Shown in pieces: positions 16,540 to 27,678 of a stretch of DNA of 64,000 nt. The position numbers were made by a program, and so were the translations under genes. Origin of the DNA: an uncultured Ligilactobacillus sp. (GTDB lineage Bacteria; Bacillota; Bacilli; Lactobacillales; Lactobacillaceae); NCBI GenBank assembly GCA_934201845.1, contig CAKPXA010000001.1, forward strand, positions 124,001 through 188,000, read 5' to 3'. Numbering within the stretch: position 1 is the first letter of the stretch; every line of letters starts with the position of its first letter. The notes beneath the pieces are model-generated. The model made no database searches, was not told the DNA's origin, and saw only the letters and a list, made by a program, of their open reading frames with translations.

Positions 16540-18692
16540 ATAATGACGGAAAACGGCGGATGGCCGAAAGAAAAGATATGCAAAACCAGCGTGACTTCGG
16601 AAAGTACTTTGCGCTCATTGTAATGATCGTCTTTACGGTTTTCATCGGGCGTTTTCTTTATATTTCCGTGTTCAAAAGCGTTGAAGGCAACAACCTGCCG
16701 GAGATCGCCGGCAGAATGTACCGCGAGAGGAGCACACTGAAGGCGAGCCGCGGCACCATCTACGACTCGTTCGGACAGTCGGTCGTCGAGGACACCAAGA
16801 GATATTCAATCTACGTCGTTCTCTCGAAGACGGCGGTTGCCTATGGCAAGCCGCTGTACCTGAAGGACGGCGACAAGCAGAAGGCGGCGGAGATTCTTCA
16901 TGAGTGCCTGGGCATGGACACGGACAAGCTGACTGCCCTCTTCAGCCAGCAGAAGTATCAGGTCGAACTCGGCAGGAAGGGACAGAACCTGACGCTTTCA
17001 ACGAGGAACCGGATTGTGAGCGAAATGAAGAAGGCCGGGGTGACCGGCATGAACTTCACGGAATCAACGGACCGGATGTATCCGAACGGGATATTCTCCT
17101 CACATCTGATCGGCGTCACGTCGAAGTCAAGCAACGGCACGCTGTACGGAACGATGGGCATCGAAGCTCTCTATGACAGGTACCTGAAGGGCAGGGACGG
17201 CTACGACCTCCGCTCGACGGACAGCCACGGGACGAAGATTTCCGGGATGAAGAGCAGACTGGTCAAGGCAAGGGACGGCGATGACGTCTACACGACGTTC
17301 AACTCGCGGGACCAGAGCTATCTGGAGACGCTCCTGAACAAGGCACAGGAAACGTATCATCCGAAGTCGATGAACGTTGTCCTCATGAATGCGAAGACCG
17401 GAGCGATTCTCGCAGCCGCCCAGCGTCCGACCTTCAATCCGCAGACAAGGGATGGAATAGAGGACCAGTGGAAGGACACGCTGATGGAGGATACGTACGA
17501 ACCGGGTTCCGTCATGAAGATTCTGACGATGGCCTCGGCCATTGACAGCGGCAACTACAAGGAAGGCGAGTACTTCAAGTCAGGATCGATGAAGATCGGC
17601 AGCAGCCAGCGCGTCAATGACTGGGACGTTTCCGGCTGGGGCTATCTGAACTACCGGCAGGGGTTCATCAGGTCATCGAACGTCGGAATGGCCAAGCTTG
17701 AGCAGAAGATGGGCTCAAGGCTTTGGGAGAAGTACATCAAGAAGTTCGGCCTGCTGAAGTCGACGGACTCGGGTCTGAGCAGCAACGAGGCCAGCGGAAG
17801 CATTGAGTACAGATATCCGATCGAGCAGGCGAACACTGCATTTGGCCAGGGCATAAACGTCACGGTCCTGCAGATGATGCAGGCCTTCTCCGCCGTTGCA
17901 AATGACGGTGAGATGGTCAGACCGTACCTGATTGAGAAGGTCGTCAATCCCGCCACAGGGAAGACCGTCATGACCGGGCGGAGGACCGTCACGGGACATC
18001 CGGTCGGAAAGGCGGCCGCAGAACAGGTGCGCTCGATGATGAGAGACGTCGTCACCGACCCGAACGGGACGGGCAACGCCTACAAGATCGACGGCTATGA
18101 TGTCGGCGTAAAGACCGGCACGGCCCAGATTGCCGGCAGCAGCGGCTATCTGACGGGAGAGACGAACTACATCTTCTCCGTTGCGGGGATGGCGCCGATT
18201 AAGAATCCCAAGTACATTCTGTACGTGACGATGAAGCAGCCGCAGGGATTCGGCGGAAAGACCGCAAGCGAGATGCTTGCGACGATTTTCAACCCGCTGA
18301 TGAAGAGGGTTCTCAGTGAAAGCCAGAGCGACTCTCCTGCAAGCGAGTCTGTCAGCGTGGACAACGTTGTGGGTCGGTCCTCGGAAAGTGCGGCCAGGTC
18401 GCTTGCGGCCAAGGGGCTGGTAGTGACCACGATTGGAAATGGTGCTAAGATTATAAGGCAGTCATCCGACGAGGGGGAGATTCTCCTGTCCGGCCAGCGC
18501 ATCATTCTCCTGACCGGTTCGGGGCAGAAGCTGCCGGACTTGAAAGGATGGACAAAATCAGATATCTTTAAACTGAGGGACCTGCTGGGCATTGACGTCA
18601 AGTGCAGGGGCACCGGATTCGTCACGGGTCAAAGCGTCAGTCCGGGCACCGCGATATCAGATGTCAGAAGGCTCACAGTGGAATTGAAGTAG
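16536..18692 (+). CDS. pbpB: Division-specific penicillin-binding protein (PBP2B/FtsI type) with PASTA domains
   Basis: 718-residue class B transpeptidase cross-linking septal peptidoglycan. One transmembrane helix (about residues 27-47) precedes the dimerisation domain and the transpeptidase domain with SxxK at Ser325-Lys328, SSN at 380-382 and KTGT starting at Lys526. Two PASTA-like repeats follow (about 605-665 and 668-718; VVGRSSESAARSLAAKGL and LPDLKGWTKSDI). The PASTA tail is typical of Gram-positive PBP2B/PBP2x. It overlaps ftsL by ATGA and precedes murE by 15 bases. Confidence 0.94.
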   Translation: MNNDGKRRMAERKDMQNQRDFGKYFALIVMIVFTVFIGRFLYISVFKSVEGNNLPEIAGRMYRERSTLKASRGTIYDSFGQSVVEDTKRYSIYVVLSKTAVAYGKPLYLKDGDKQKAAEILHECLGMDTDKLTALFSQQKYQVELGRKGQNLTLSTRNRIVSEMKKAGVTGMNFTESTDRMYPNGIFSSHLIGVTSKSSNGTLYGTMGIEALYDRYLKGRDGYDLRSTDSHGTKISGMKSRLVKARDGDDVYTTFNSRDQSYLETLLNKAQETYHPKSMNVVLMNAKTGAILAAAQRPTFNPQTRDGIEDQWKDTLMEDTYEPGSVMKILTMASAIDSGNYKEGEYFKSGSMKIGSSQRVNDWDVSGWGYLNYRQGFIRSSNVGMAKLEQKMGSRLWEKYIKKFGLLKSTDSGLSSNEASGSIEYRYPIEQANTAFGQGINVTVLQMMQAFSAVANDGEMVRPYLIEKVVNPATGKTVMTGRRTVTGHPVGKAAAEQVRSMMRDVVTDPNGTGNAYKIDGYDVGVKTGTAQIAGSSGYLTGETNYIFSVAGMAPIKNPKYILYVTMKQPQGFGGKTASEMLATIFNPLMKRVLSESQSDSPASESVSVDNVVGRSSESAARSLAAKGLVVTTIGNGAKIIRQSSDEGEILLSGQRIILLTGSGQKLPDLKGWTKSDIFKLRDLLGIDVKCRGTGFVTGQSVSPGTAISDVRRLTVELK

Positions 18693-18707
18693 CGAAAGAG
18701 GGATAAA

Positions 18708-20183
18708 ATGTTAGCAAGCACACTTATCTCCGGGTTGAGGTTCAAGACCGTCAGACCGGAGGAGTACGAGGACTTTGAAGTCGCAGACCTTGTGTCCGAC
18801 ACACGCAGGGTCGGGAAGGGAAGCGTCTTCGTGGCCATCAAGGGACACACGGTGGACGGACACGAATTCATTTCCGAGGCGGTCGGGAAGGGCGCCGGCA
18901 TGATTGTCGTCCAGGAGAAGACGGCGGAAATCCCGGGCGTGCCGGTTGTCTGCGTGAATGACACGAACCGTGCACTCGCCGTTCTGGCCGACCGCTTCTA
19001 CGGTTCGCCGACAAAGTCGATGAAGGTCATCGGGGTGACGGGAACAAACGGCAAGACGACCGTCACGCACATGATCGAGGCCATCTTCAGGGACTGCGGG
19101 CAGCAGACGGGACTGATCGGGACGATGTACCGCAGGATAGGATCGCATGTCTATCCGACCGCCAACACGACGCCGGACATCCTGACTCTGCAGAGAACGT
19201 TTGCGGAGATGAAGAGGGAAAACGTCGGGACCGCCGCAATGGAAGTCTCGTCAATTGCGCTCGTTCAGGGACGCGTCTGGGGCGTCGACATCGACACTGC
19301 CGTCTTCACGAACTTCACACAGGACCATCTGGACTACCACGGGACGATGGAGGAATATGCTCACGCCAAGAGCCTGCTGTTCGCGCAGCTGGGCAACGTC
19401 TACGGCGACGGCAGAACCGCGGTCATCAACGTCGATGACCCGATGGGGGAGAAGTTCGCCCGGGACACCGCCGCCCAGGTTCTGACGTACGGAATCGAGA
19501 AGGAGGCGATGATCAGGGCCTCGAACGTCAGGATTCACGCTCGGGGAACGGACTTTGACCTGGATGTGTTCGGCAGGCGGAATCACCTGCACGTCATGAC
19601 GGTCGGCATGTTCAACGTCTACAACCTGCTTGCCGCATTCGGCGCTGCTTACGCCAACGGCATCCCCAAAGACGAAATCATCGGGAGCCTGGAGAAGTTT
19701 CCGGGCGTCAGGGGCAGGCTGCAGCTGATCACCTCTGAGTGCGGCGTCAGCGCAATCGTCGACTACTCGCACACGCCGGACGGTCTGCTCAACGCCCTGG
19801 AGACGATCAACGAGTTCGCTCCGGCCGACGTCTACTGCGTCGTCGGCTGCGGCGGGGACCGCGATGCGACGAAGCGTCCGAAGATGGCAAGAATCGCCGT
19901 GGACCACAGCGACCACGCCATCTTCACGTCCGACAATCCGCGGACGGAGGACCCGCAGTCGATTCTGGACCAGATGCTTGCTGGTGTTCCGGGCGAGGAC
20001 GTTCCGGTCTACCTTGACCGGAGGGAAGCCATCCGGGCCGCCGTTGACCGCGCCAATCCGGGTGACATCATCCTGATTGCCGGCAAGGGGCATGAGGACT
20101 ATCAGATCATCGGACACGAAAAGCATCACTTTGATGACGTCGAGGAAGCTGAAAAGGCTTTGAAGAACAGGGAAGGAAGATAA
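18708..20183 (+). CDS. murE: UDP-MurNAc-tripeptide synthetase, probably meso-diaminopimelate-adding
   Basis: 491-residue cytoplasmic Mur ligase adding the third amino acid of the stem peptide. The N-terminal UDP-binding domain is followed by the ATP loop GTNGKTT (residues 112-118), the carbamylated-lysine region and the C-terminal domain with DNPR at 409-412. In known MurE enzymes DNPR reads meso-diaminopimelate, while lysine-adding enzymes have other residues there. The presence of dapF in this window agrees. It lies between pbpB and mraY, a common dcw order. Confidence 0.93.
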   Translation: MLASTLISGLRFKTVRPEEYEDFEVADLVSDTRRVGKGSVFVAIKGHTVDGHEFISEAVGKGAGMIVVQEKTAEIPGVPVVCVNDTNRALAVLADRFYGSPTKSMKVIGVTGTNGKTTVTHMIEAIFRDCGQQTGLIGTMYRRIGSHVYPTANTTPDILTLQRTFAEMKRENVGTAAMEVSSIALVQGRVWGVDIDTAVFTNFTQDHLDYHGTMEEYAHAKSLLFAQLGNVYGDGRTAVINVDDPMGEKFARDTAAQVLTYGIEKEAMIRASNVRIHARGTDFDLDVFGRRNHLHVMTVGMFNVYNLLAAFGAAYANGIPKDEIIGSLEKFPGVRGRLQLITSECGVSAIVDYSHTPDGLLNALETINEFAPADVYCVVGCGGDRDATKRPKMARIAVDHSDHAIFTSDNPRTEDPQSILDQMLAGVPGEDVPVYLDRREAIRAAVDRANPGDIILIAGKGHEDYQIIGHEKHHFDDVEEAEKALKNREGR

Positions 20184-20189
20184 CACGAC

Positions 20190-21155
20190 ATGACAATTTT
20201 GCAAATGCTGACAAGCGCGCTGTCAAGCTTCATCCTGACTGCGCTGTTTACGCCGCTGTTCATCAGCTATGCGCACAGGAAGAACCAGGGGCAGATGATC
20301 CGCGAGGAAGGACCGAAGTGGCATCAGAAGAAGTCGGGCACTCCGACGATGGGCGGCTTCGTCTTCAACATTGCCATTCTTCTGACGGGGCTCTGGGTGC
20401 CGCTTTGCTTCGGTCATCTGACACCGGTCATCCTGGCTCTTGACGTGACGCTTCTGCTGTACGGGCTCATCGGTTTCTGGGATGACTCAATCAAGCTCTT
20501 CAAGAAGCAAAACGAGGGATTCACGCCAAGGCAGAAGCTGTTCTGCCAGATTCTCGGCGCCGTCATCTTCCTTGCGTTCTATCATCATGAGAAGCTGCCG
20601 TATTCACTGGCACTTTTCGGACATGAAGTGCAGGTCGGAATGATTGTCTACTGGCTGTTCGTCATCTTCTGGCTCGTCGGCTTCTCGAATGCGGTGAACC
20701 TCACGGACGGACTGGACGGGCTTGTGTCCGGACAGGCAATCATTGCCTTCGGCGCCTACGCGGTCATTGCATGGCACCAGAAGCAGTTTGACGTCGTCAT
20801 CTTCTGCCTGGCAGTGATTGGTGCCCTGCTGGCCTTTCTCGGCTTCAATCACAAGCCGGCGAAGATCTTCATGGGCGACATGGGTTCACTGGCTCTCGGC
20901 GGTGCGCTGGCCGCAGTGTCAATCATGGTTCACCATGAACTGCTGCTGCTTTTAATCGGCATCATCTTCGTCTGTGAGACGCTGAGCGTCATTTTGCAGG
21001 TGGCATCGTTCAAGCTGACGGGAAAGCGCATCTTCAAGATGAGCCCGATTCATCACCACTTCGAGCTGTGCGGCTGGAGCGAGTGGCGGATTGACCTGAC
21101 GTTCTGGGCGGTCGGTCTTGTGGCCGCAGCCATCGCACTTGCAGTCACACTCTGA
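20190..21155 (+). CDS. mraY: Phospho-MurNAc-pentapeptide transferase
   Basis: 321-residue integral membrane enzyme with about ten transmembrane helices; it transfers phospho-MurNAc-pentapeptide to undecaprenyl phosphate to give lipid I. Conserved signatures are present: [17 protein letters not shown] near the N-terminus, [20 protein letters not shown] with the catalytic aspartates, and [14 protein letters not shown] near the end. It starts six bases after murE. murD follows with a 34-base gap. Confidence 0.97.
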   Translation: MTILQMLTSALSSFILTALFTPLFISYAHRKNQGQMIREEGPKWHQKKSGTPTMGGFVFNIAILLTGLWVPLCFGHLTPVILALDVTLLLYGLIGFWDDSIKLFKKQNEGFTPRQKLFCQILGAVIFLAFYHHEKLPYSLALFGHEVQVGMIVYWLFVIFWLVGFSNAVNLTDGLDGLVSGQAIIAFGAYAVIAWHQKQFDVVIFCLAVIGALLAFLGFNHKPAKIFMGDMGSLALGGALAAVSIMVHHELLLLLIGIIFVCETLSVILQVASFKLTGKRIFKMSPIHHHFELCGWSEWRIDLTFWAVGLVAAAIALAVTL

Positions 21156-21189
21156 ATTTTACAGTAAATTTCAAGGGAGCTTTTTTGAA

Positions 21190-22560
21190 ATGAAAGACAT
21201 CAAGGATTATCAAGGCAAAAACGTTTTAGTCGTCGGACTGGGCAAGAGCGGCATCAATGCTGCCTATCTGCTGAAGAAGCTCGGCGCTTCGGTCACGATC
21301 AATGACAGGAAGAAGCTCGAGGACGAAGAGCAGCTTGCCGCCTTCAACGAACGCGGCATCAGGTGCGTGACGGGTTCGCATCCGCTTGAGCTGCTTGACG
21401 GAACGGACATCGTGGTGAAGAATCCGGGTATTCCCTACAGCAACGAGCTGATTGCAGCGGCCGTTGCAAGAGACATTCCGGTGATTACGGAGCCTGAACT
21501 CGCCTACAGAATCGCGCAGGCCCGTTTCATCGGCGTCACGGGCACGAACGGCAAGACGACGACCACGACGATGATTGCGCTGATGCTCAACCAGAACCGC
21601 AGCAGGGGCAAGGCCTGCGCATGCGGCAACATCGGCATCTCTGCCGCCATGGTCGCGCAGGAGGCGACGGCAGACGACGTGATGGTGACGGAACTGTCGA
21701 GCTTCCAGCTGATGGGCATTCAGACGCTCAGGCCGCACATCGCGGTTCTGACGAACATCTACGAGGCCCATACGGATTACCACGGCTCAAGGGAAAACTA
21801 CATCAAGGCCAAGATGCGCATCGTTATGAACCAGACGGAGGACGACTACTTCGTCGTCAACTGGGATTCGGAGGAATGGCGGAACCTCGCGAAGATGACG
21901 AAGGCGAAGGTCGTTCCGTTCTCGCGTCAGGATGTGACTGAGGAAGGCGCCTACGTCAGGGACGGCTTCATCTTCTTCCGCAACGAGAAGATCATGCCGG
22001 TCGATGAAATCAAGGTTCCGGGCTCGCATAACGTTGAAAACGCCCTGGCCGCCGTTGCGGTTGCCAGAATCGAGGGAAAGGATGCCGAAAGCATCGCCGA
22101 GGTGCTCAGGACGTTCTCCGGCGTCCGTCACAGAACGCAGTACGTGACGACGTACAGAGGCCGCCGTTTCTACAATGACTCCAAGGCGACGAACATGGAG
22201 GCGACGGAAAAGGCACTTTCCGGCTTCAGCGATCCGGTTGTGCTCCTTTGCGGCGGACTTGACCGCGGCTTCACCTTCGAGCGCCTCGTGCCGTATCTGA
22301 AGGAACACGTCAAGGCAATGGTCGTCTTCGGCCAGACCGCCGACCTGCTGGAAGAGGCGGGCAGGCTTGCCGGCGTGAGCGAAATCAGGCATGCCGGCAA
22401 TTCATCGGAGGCCGTTCCCGTTGCATATGACCTGAGCAGCGAGGGCGACGTCATCCTGCTTTCGCCGTCATGCGCAAGCTGGGATCAGTGGCCGACGTTC
22501 GAGGCGCGCGGCGATGCCTACATCGAAGAAGTCGAGAAGCTCACACAGGAGGGAAGATAA
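21190..22560 (+). CDS. murD: UDP-MurNAc-L-alanine:D-glutamate ligase
   Basis: 456-residue Mur ligase adding D-glutamate. The N-terminal Rossmann-like UDP-binding domain begins [15 protein letters not shown]; the ATP loop GTNGKTTTT lies at about residues 119-127; the C-terminal domain has NDSKATN and GGLDRG. I chose ATG 21190 because it follows GGGAG at a proper distance and gives the standard start; an upstream in-frame ATG at 21118 lies inside mraY. The stop overlaps the murG ATG by one base. Confidence 0.96.
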   Translation: MKDIKDYQGKNVLVVGLGKSGINAAYLLKKLGASVTINDRKKLEDEEQLAAFNERGIRCVTGSHPLELLDGTDIVVKNPGIPYSNELIAAAVARDIPVITEPELAYRIAQARFIGVTGTNGKTTTTTMIALMLNQNRSRGKACACGNIGISAAMVAQEATADDVMVTELSSFQLMGIQTLRPHIAVLTNIYEAHTDYHGSRENYIKAKMRIVMNQTEDDYFVVNWDSEEWRNLAKMTKAKVVPFSRQDVTEEGAYVRDGFIFFRNEKIMPVDEIKVPGSHNVENALAAVAVARIEGKDAESIAEVLRTFSGVRHRTQYVTTYRGRRFYNDSKATNMEATEKALSGFSDPVVLLCGGLDRGFTFERLVPYLKEHVKAMVVFGQTADLLEEAGRLAGVSEIRHAGNSSEAVPVAYDLSSEGDVILLSPSCASWDQWPTFEARGDAYIEEVEKLTQEGR

Positions 22561-23657
22561 TGCGCTTACTGGTTTCCGGCGGCGGCACGGGCGGACACAT
22601 CTACCCGGCCCTCGCCCTGATTGAGGATTTGAAGAAGAAGGACCCTGATGCCGAGGTCCTCTATGTCGGAACAGGCAGGGGACTTGAGTCAAGAATCGTT
22701 CCCGATGCCGGAATTGACTTCAGGACCATTGAAATCCAGGGATTCAAGCGCTCGCTTTCCCTTGAGAACCTGAGGACCGTCTGGCTTTTCCTGAAGAGCG
22801 TCCATGATTCGAGAAGAATCATCAGGGAGTTCAGGCCGGACGTCGTCGTCGGCACGGGCGGATATGTCTGCGGCTCTGTTCTCTATGCCGCAGCGAAGAT
22901 GAAGATTCCGACGGTCATTCATGAACAGAACAGCATTGCGGGCGTCACGAACAAGTTCCTCGCCCACTTCGTCGACAGAATCTGCATCTGCTTCGATCAC
23001 GCACGAAACGACTTCCCGGAAAAGGACAAGATCGTCTTCACAGGCAATCCGCGTGCCCAGCAGGTTGCGGGCATTGCGAGAACTGACCGTGTCGGGGAGT
23101 TCGGACTCGATCCGAAGAAGCCGACGGTTCTGATCTTCGGCGGATCCCGCGGTGCAAGAAGGATAAACGAGAGTGCGCTTGAGGCCATAAGCCTCTTTGC
23201 CGGTCAGCCGTGGCAGGTGCTTTTCGTCACGGGCCGCGTTCACTATGACAAGATCATGGCCAGTCCTGCGGCGCAGAATCTGCCGGAAAACGTGGCAATT
23301 GCCCCGTACGTCAATGACATGCCGTCCATTCTGCCGGAAATCTCGCTGATCGTCGGCAGGGCGGGGGCGACGAGCCTGGCTGAAATCACGGCACTCGGCA
23401 TTCCGTCCATTCTCATTCCAAGTCCTTACGTCACTCATGACCATCAGACCTACAATGCGATGAGTCTGGTCGAGAAGAAGGCTGCATTGATGATCAGGGA
23501 GGCGGACCTTGACGGAAAGAAGATGTTCGAGGCGATTGAAAGCCTTGAAAACAACGCGGAACTGGCTGATGAAATGGCGGAGAATGCCAGAAAGGCCGGC
23601 GTTCCCGATGCTGCGGACCGTCTGCTCGCCGTTCTGGAATCTCTTGTGAAGGAATAG
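22560..23657 (+). CDS. murG: UDP-GlcNAc:undecaprenyl-PP-MurNAc-pentapeptide GlcNAc transferase
   Basis: 365-residue peripheral membrane GT-B glycosyltransferase that converts lipid I to lipid II. The N-terminal signature GGGTGGH is at residues 7-13, the second glycine loop in [11 protein letters not shown], and the donor-binding motif [11 protein letters not shown] and the [10 protein letters not shown] region are in the C-terminal half. ATG 22560 is preceded by GGAGGGA and overlaps the murD stop (TAATG). The longer frame from 22470 would overlap murD and lacks a site. In many relatives ftsW sits between murD and murG; here it is at 51839. Confidence 0.96.
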   Translation: MRLLVSGGGTGGHIYPALALIEDLKKKDPDAEVLYVGTGRGLESRIVPDAGIDFRTIEIQGFKRSLSLENLRTVWLFLKSVHDSRRIIREFRPDVVVGTGGYVCGSVLYAAAKMKIPTVIHEQNSIAGVTNKFLAHFVDRICICFDHARNDFPEKDKIVFTGNPRAQQVAGIARTDRVGEFGLDPKKPTVLIFGGSRGARRINESALEAISLFAGQPWQVLFVTGRVHYDKIMASPAAQNLPENVAIAPYVNDMPSILPEISLIVGRAGATSLAEITALGIPSILIPSPYVTHDHQTYNAMSLVEKKAALMIREADLDGKKMFEAIESLENNAELADEMAENARKAGVPDAADRLLAVLESLVKE

Positions 23658-23679
23658 AAAGAGTCAGGGGGGAGCCTTG

Positions 23680-24510
23680 TTGAAGAATGAAAATAACCGA
23701 AGCTCCTCCTCGAAGTTCGGAAGATGGAGGAGACTTCAGGAAAGGCGCCGGATCGAGCAGGAAAGAAAGCTGCGTGACGGCCGCTATCATCCGGATCCCG
23801 GGCTGAAGCTGACGAATTCACTGCAGCGGCGGCGCCTTTTGAGGAAGACGGTTCCGCTGCTCGTCCTGTTCGGCGTTTCGACGCTGGTTTCGTTCTATGC
23901 GGTTCTTCCGCTCAGCCGGATGTGCTCGCTGAACGTTTCCGGCGGTGACAGGCAGACGAGAACGGCGGTCATCCGGGCCAGCGGACTTCACTACTACGAG
24001 TCCCTTCTTTCAATCTGGCCGGACAGAAGGCGGATTGAAGGGAGGATAACCGACAGGGTCGGCAACGTGAAGTCGGCCAGGCTTTCGGTCAGCGGCTTCA
24101 ATCATGTGAAGGTCACCATCAGGGAGTATCCGACAATCGGCTATGTCGAACGGAACAACATGTACTACAAGCTGCCCTCCTCGGGGGTGGCCGTCGACTA
24201 CGGCGTCCTTGCGCCCTCGGGCAGCGTCCCTGTATTTTACGGTTTCGGCAGCGGAAGGCTGAAGAAGGTTGCGCTGCAGGTCAGGGACATTGACGGCAGG
24301 GTCAGGGGCTGCATCTCCGAGATTCACTATGAGCCCTCGAAGGTCGATCCGGACAGGATCCACGCCTATATGAACGACGGCAACGAGGTCATTGCCCGGA
24401 TACCGACGTTCTCGAAGAAGATGAACTACTATCCTCAGTATACGGCGGGGATGAAGTTCAAGGGAATCATTGACCTTGAGGTTGGTGCCTTCGCATATCC
24501 AAGGCATTAG
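23680..24510 (+). CDS. divIB: Divisome protein DivIB/FtsQ
   Basis: About 276 residues. A long basic cytoplasmic tail (to about residue 55, rich in R and K) is followed by one transmembrane helix (about 57-77), a POTRA domain (SRMCSLNVSGGDRQTRTAVI onward) and an extracytoplasmic beta domain. DivIB forms a complex with FtsL and DivIC. There is no ATG; TTG codons at 23677 and 23680 follow the strong site GGGGGGAG, and the second has the better spacing. Position between murG and ftsA supports the call. Confidence 0.87.
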   Translation: MKNENNRSSSSKFGRWRRLQERRRIEQERKLRDGRYHPDPGLKLTNSLQRRRLLRKTVPLLVLFGVSTLVSFYAVLPLSRMCSLNVSGGDRQTRTAVIRASGLHYYESLLSIWPDRRRIEGRITDRVGNVKSARLSVSGFNHVKVTIREYPTIGYVERNNMYYKLPSSGVAVDYGVLAPSGSVPVFYGFGSGRLKKVALQVRDIDGRVRGCISEIHYEPSKVDPDRIHAYMNDGNEVIARIPTFSKKMNYYPQYTAGMKFKGIIDLEVGAFAYPRH

Positions 24511-24570
24511 AGAAAAAGCTTGAAGTTAAATTTAAGAATTTTCGAGAATTGCCTTGTTGGTAGTAAATGC

Positions 24571-24616
24571 TTGACTTTTTGTGGTAAAATCATAATATGC
24601 GGATAATCAGCATATT
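24571..24616 (+). promoter_or_regulatory. ftsA promoter with an overlapping 7-bp dyad
   Basis: TTGACT (24571-24576), 16-bp spacer, TAATAT (24593-24598). AATATGC (24594-24600) and GCATATT (24610-24616) form a perfect dyad with a 9-bp gap that overlaps the -10 box and start region. The context TTTGTGGTAA (from 24578) resembles the last GTGG box upstream of mraZ. This gives ftsAZ a separate promoter inside the dcw cluster. Confidence 0.65.
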
Positions 24617-24652
24617 CATAGTGTTAGAAAATTATTAAAGGGAGGCAGATCG

Positions 24653-25993
24653 ATGGATAATTCTGGTATCTATGTCGGTTTGGACATCGGAACGACATCA
24701 ATCAAGGTGGCAGTTGCCGAATGTGCTAAAAACCAGATGAACATCATCGGTTATGGCAATACTCGTTCTGCAGGGTTGAATCGTGGGGTAATCGTCGATA
24801 TAGATCAGGTGGTCCGCGCAATCAGGGAAGCGGTCAGGCAGGCTGAAGAAAAGGCATCAATGCCAATCAAAGAGGTCAGTGTGGGTGTTCCCGCCAATCT
24901 CCTGTCGATTGAACGCTGCAAGGGGATGATTGCCGTTGGCAAGGATGATGGCAATTCCAAGGAAATCAATGACCGTGACGTCAGAAGAGTGACGGAGGCT
25001 GCGCTGGTGCAGAATCTGCCGCCCGAACGCGACGTCATCGACATCGTTCCCGATGAGTTCGTCGTAGACGGCTTTGACGGAATCAAGGATCCGCGCGGAA
25101 TGGTCGGCGTGAGAATGGAAATGCAGGGTGTGATGTACACCGGACCGAAGACGATTCTTCACAACATCAGGAAGTGCGTTGAAAGGGCCGGGCTTACGGT
25201 GCGCGACATGGTCGTCGCACCGCTTGCGTTGGCAACGGTTGCACTCACTGACGGGGAACAGGACTTCGGTGCGGTCCTGATTGACCTTGGCGGCGGACAG
25301 ACCACCGCCGCCGTCGTTCACGACCACAAGCTGAAGTACACCTATGTTGACCAGGAAGGCGGCGATTTTGTAACGCGCGACATTTCAATCGTGCTGAACA
25401 CGTCAATTGAAAATGCCGAGGTTCTGAAACGCAACTACGGCTATGCCACGGCATCGATGGCTTCCGAGGACGACGTCTTCCCGGTCACCGTCGTCGGACG
25501 TCAGGAACCGCGCATGGTCAACGGTGTTGAGCTTGCCGAGGTCATTGAGGCCCGCATGAGGCAGATCTTCGAGAAGCTCAGGAACAATCTCGGCGGAATC
25601 AACGCCTTCCAGCTTCCCGGAGGTGTGGTCATCACCGGCGGCCTGGCGGCTCTGCCGGGCGTAAGGGAGCTTGCCGAGGAGATTCTGGGGGTTCATGTTT
25701 CAATCTACGTTCCGCAGGAAATGAATCTGCGCATACCGTCATTTTCACAGGTAATAGGAATCGTGGACTGCATTGTTCATGAAAGCGAGATCGAGCGGGT
25801 TGTCCGTCACACGCTTGACGACCAGGAAGATTTCGCAAGGCAGCCCGGAACACAGAAACAGGATGATGACGGCGGAGTCTATGATGACGACACCGCAGAT
25901 GACGGCTACGGATACGACGAAGAAGATCAGGATTCGGACAGGGTCTCGTTCAAGGACAGAGTTGTCGGCTTCTTCAAGAGTTTCCTTGATTAA
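24653..25993 (+). CDS. ftsA: Cell division actin FtsA
   Basis: 446-residue actin-family membrane tether for FtsZ. The phosphate-1 loop is [14 protein letters not shown] (from residue 8), phosphate-2 is [12 protein letters not shown], and the adenosine region is [14 protein letters not shown]. The C-terminus has an acidic, aspartate-rich linker ([17 protein letters not shown]) and ends with an amphipathic helix ([13 protein letters not shown]) for membrane binding. The start follows AAAGGGAGG. ftsZ begins 26 bases downstream in the same transcript. Confidence 0.96.
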   Translation: MDNSGIYVGLDIGTTSIKVAVAECAKNQMNIIGYGNTRSAGLNRGVIVDIDQVVRAIREAVRQAEEKASMPIKEVSVGVPANLLSIERCKGMIAVGKDDGNSKEINDRDVRRVTEAALVQNLPPERDVIDIVPDEFVVDGFDGIKDPRGMVGVRMEMQGVMYTGPKTILHNIRKCVERAGLTVRDMVVAPLALATVALTDGEQDFGAVLIDLGGGQTTAAVVHDHKLKYTYVDQEGGDFVTRDISIVLNTSIENAEVLKRNYGYATASMASEDDVFPVTVVGRQEPRMVNGVELAEVIEARMRQIFEKLRNNLGGINAFQLPGGVVITGGLAALPGVRELAEEILGVHVSIYVPQEMNLRIPSFSQVIGIVDCIVHESEIERVVRHTLDDQEDFARQPGTQKQDDDGGVYDDDTADDGYGYDEEDQDSDRVSFKDRVVGFFKSFLD

Positions 25994-26019
25994 CGGATTT
26001 AACGACGGAGGATGTAAAC

Positions 26020-27228
26020 ATGGACTATTCAATGGATGATACGGAAACATTAAAGAGCGCAAGAATCAAGGTCATCGGTGTCGGCGGGGGCGGCGGCAAC
26101 GCCATCAACAGGATGATTGAGGACGACGTCAAGGGCGTCGAATTCATCGTTGCCAACACTGATGTCCAGGCGCTCAACGGCTCGCGCGCCGAGACGAAGA
26201 TTCAGCTCGGACCGAAGCTGACGCGCGGACTCGGAGCAGGTTCGAATCCGGACACGGGCAACAAGGCTGCCCAGGAAAGCGAGGAGGCCATTGCGGAGGC
26301 GCTTCAGGGCGCTGACATGGTCTTCGTGACTGCCGGCATGGGCGGCGGCACCGGTACGGGGGCGGCCCCGATTGTTGCCAAGATGGCCAAGGAGCAGGGT
26401 GCGCTGACTGTCGGCGTCGTTACGCGCCCGTTTACGTTTGAGGGACCGAGACGCGCACGCCAGGCTGCTGAGGGGCTGGCTCAGCTCAAGGAGCAGGTTG
26501 ACACGCTGGTTGTCATTGCAAACAACCGCCTGCTTGAAATCGTGGACAAGAAGACGCCGATGCTCGAGGCATTCAAGGAAGCGGACAACGTCCTGCGCCA
26601 GGGCGTTCAGGGCATATCCGACCTGATTACCTCACCCGGCATCGTCAACCTGGATTTTGCAGACGTCAAGACGGTCATGCAGGACCAGGGGTCTGCCCTG
26701 ATGGGCATCGGCTCTGCCACGGGTGAAAATGCAGCGACGGAGGCCACGAAGCAGGCCATTTCGTCACCGCTGCTTGAAGTCTCGATTGACGGGGCTGAAA
26801 ACGTGCTGCTCAACATCACGGGCGGACTCAACCTCTCGCTCGTTGCGGCCGAGGAAGCCTCAAACGTCGTGTCACAGGCCGCCACGAACGATGTCAACAT
26901 CATCTTCGGTACGTCAATCAATCCTGACCTTGAGGACGAGGTCATCGTGACGGTTGTCGCAACCGGCATCGACAAGAAGGAAAGGGAGGCATCCCGTCCT
27001 CAGACCGCCGCACAGGGCGTTCAGCGCAAGGCTCCGGCGAAGAAGGCCGATCCGATGAGCGACTGGGACATCACACGCGAGATCAACGGGGCATCCAAGT
27101 CGGCTGCGCGCAGCAGGGAATTTGAAAACGTCGAGAAGAAGGAATTCAACGTCTTCGGTTCAAGTTCCGACTTCGACGACAATGATGACGACCTCAGCAC
27201 GCCGCCGTTTCTCAGTCACAGAAAGTAA
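26020..27228 (+). CDS. ftsZ: Cell division tubulin FtsZ
   Basis: 402-residue GTPase forming the Z ring. The tubulin signature GGGTGTG is at residues 108-114, with VGGGGGNA near the start and the T7 loop [11 protein letters not shown] in the middle. A variable linker (about 320-385) leads to the conserved tail TPPFLSHRK, the docking peptide for FtsA and SepF. The start follows GGAGG at 26008. A good ribosome binding site and direct linkage to sepF indicate co-expression. Confidence 0.98.
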   Translation: MDYSMDDTETLKSARIKVIGVGGGGGNAINRMIEDDVKGVEFIVANTDVQALNGSRAETKIQLGPKLTRGLGAGSNPDTGNKAAQESEEAIAEALQGADMVFVTAGMGGGTGTGAAPIVAKMAKEQGALTVGVVTRPFTFEGPRRARQAAEGLAQLKEQVDTLVVIANNRLLEIVDKKTPMLEAFKEADNVLRQGVQGISDLITSPGIVNLDFADVKTVMQDQGSALMGIGSATGENAATEATKQAISSPLLEVSIDGAENVLLNITGGLNLSLVAAEEASNVVSQAATNDVNIIFGTSINPDLEDEVIVTVVATGIDKKEREASRPQTAAQGVQRKAPAKKADPMSDWDITREINGASKSAARSREFENVEKKEFNVFGSSSDFDDNDDDLSTPPFLSHRK

Positions 27229-27261
27229 TGGCGTTCATACAGCAGCAAGGGAGGAATTTCC

Positions 27262-27678
27262 ATGAAGTTCAGCAGTCTTTTCAAGTCGGATGACGACTTT
27301 GAGGATGAATCTGTCTACGGGGAGGAATATCATGAGTCCCCGCAACCGCGTCCGGAAGGAAACTCCAATGTCATGTCACTGGTGAACAGAAATCAGGAAA
27401 AGAAGATCATGCTTTTCGAGCCGCGTGTGTTCTCCGACGTGAAGGAGATTGCGCAGCGTCTGCTTGACGGGCAGGCTGCCGTCGTCAACTTCCAGAGAAT
27501 AGACGACGGTCAGGCGCACCGCGTGGTTGACTTTCTGTCCGGTGTGACGTTTGCGATTGATGGAAGGATCCAGCGCATCGGCGAGAAGATATTTCTCTGC
27601 ACTCCAGAGGACTACACCGTCGAGGGAAATCTGACAGATGCGCGACAGGACGATGAATTCAAGATGCGAGGTATCTAA
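27262..27678 (+). CDS. sepF: Cell division protein SepF
   Basis: 138-residue FtsZ-binding protein. An N-terminal stretch that in relatives forms a membrane-binding helix (MKFSSLFKS) and an acidic linker are followed by the SepF fold (about residues 50-130: VFSDVKEIAQRLLDGQAAVV, FLSGVTFAIDG, FLCTPEDYTVEG). It bundles FtsZ filaments and is a second membrane anchor beside FtsA. yggT starts with GTG on the base after its stop. Confidence 0.93.
   Translation: MKFSSLFKSDDDFEDESVYGEEYHESPQPRPEGNSNVMSLVNRNQEKKIMLFEPRVFSDVKEIAQRLLDGQAAVVNFQRIDDGQAHRVVDFLSGVTFAIDGRIQRIGEKIFLCTPEDYTVEGNLTDARQDDEFKMRGI

Noticed and set aside
21118-21189. Upstream extension of murD
   Set aside because: The in-frame ATG at 21118 lies in mraY and gives a non-family N-terminus; ATG 21190 has the ribosome binding site.
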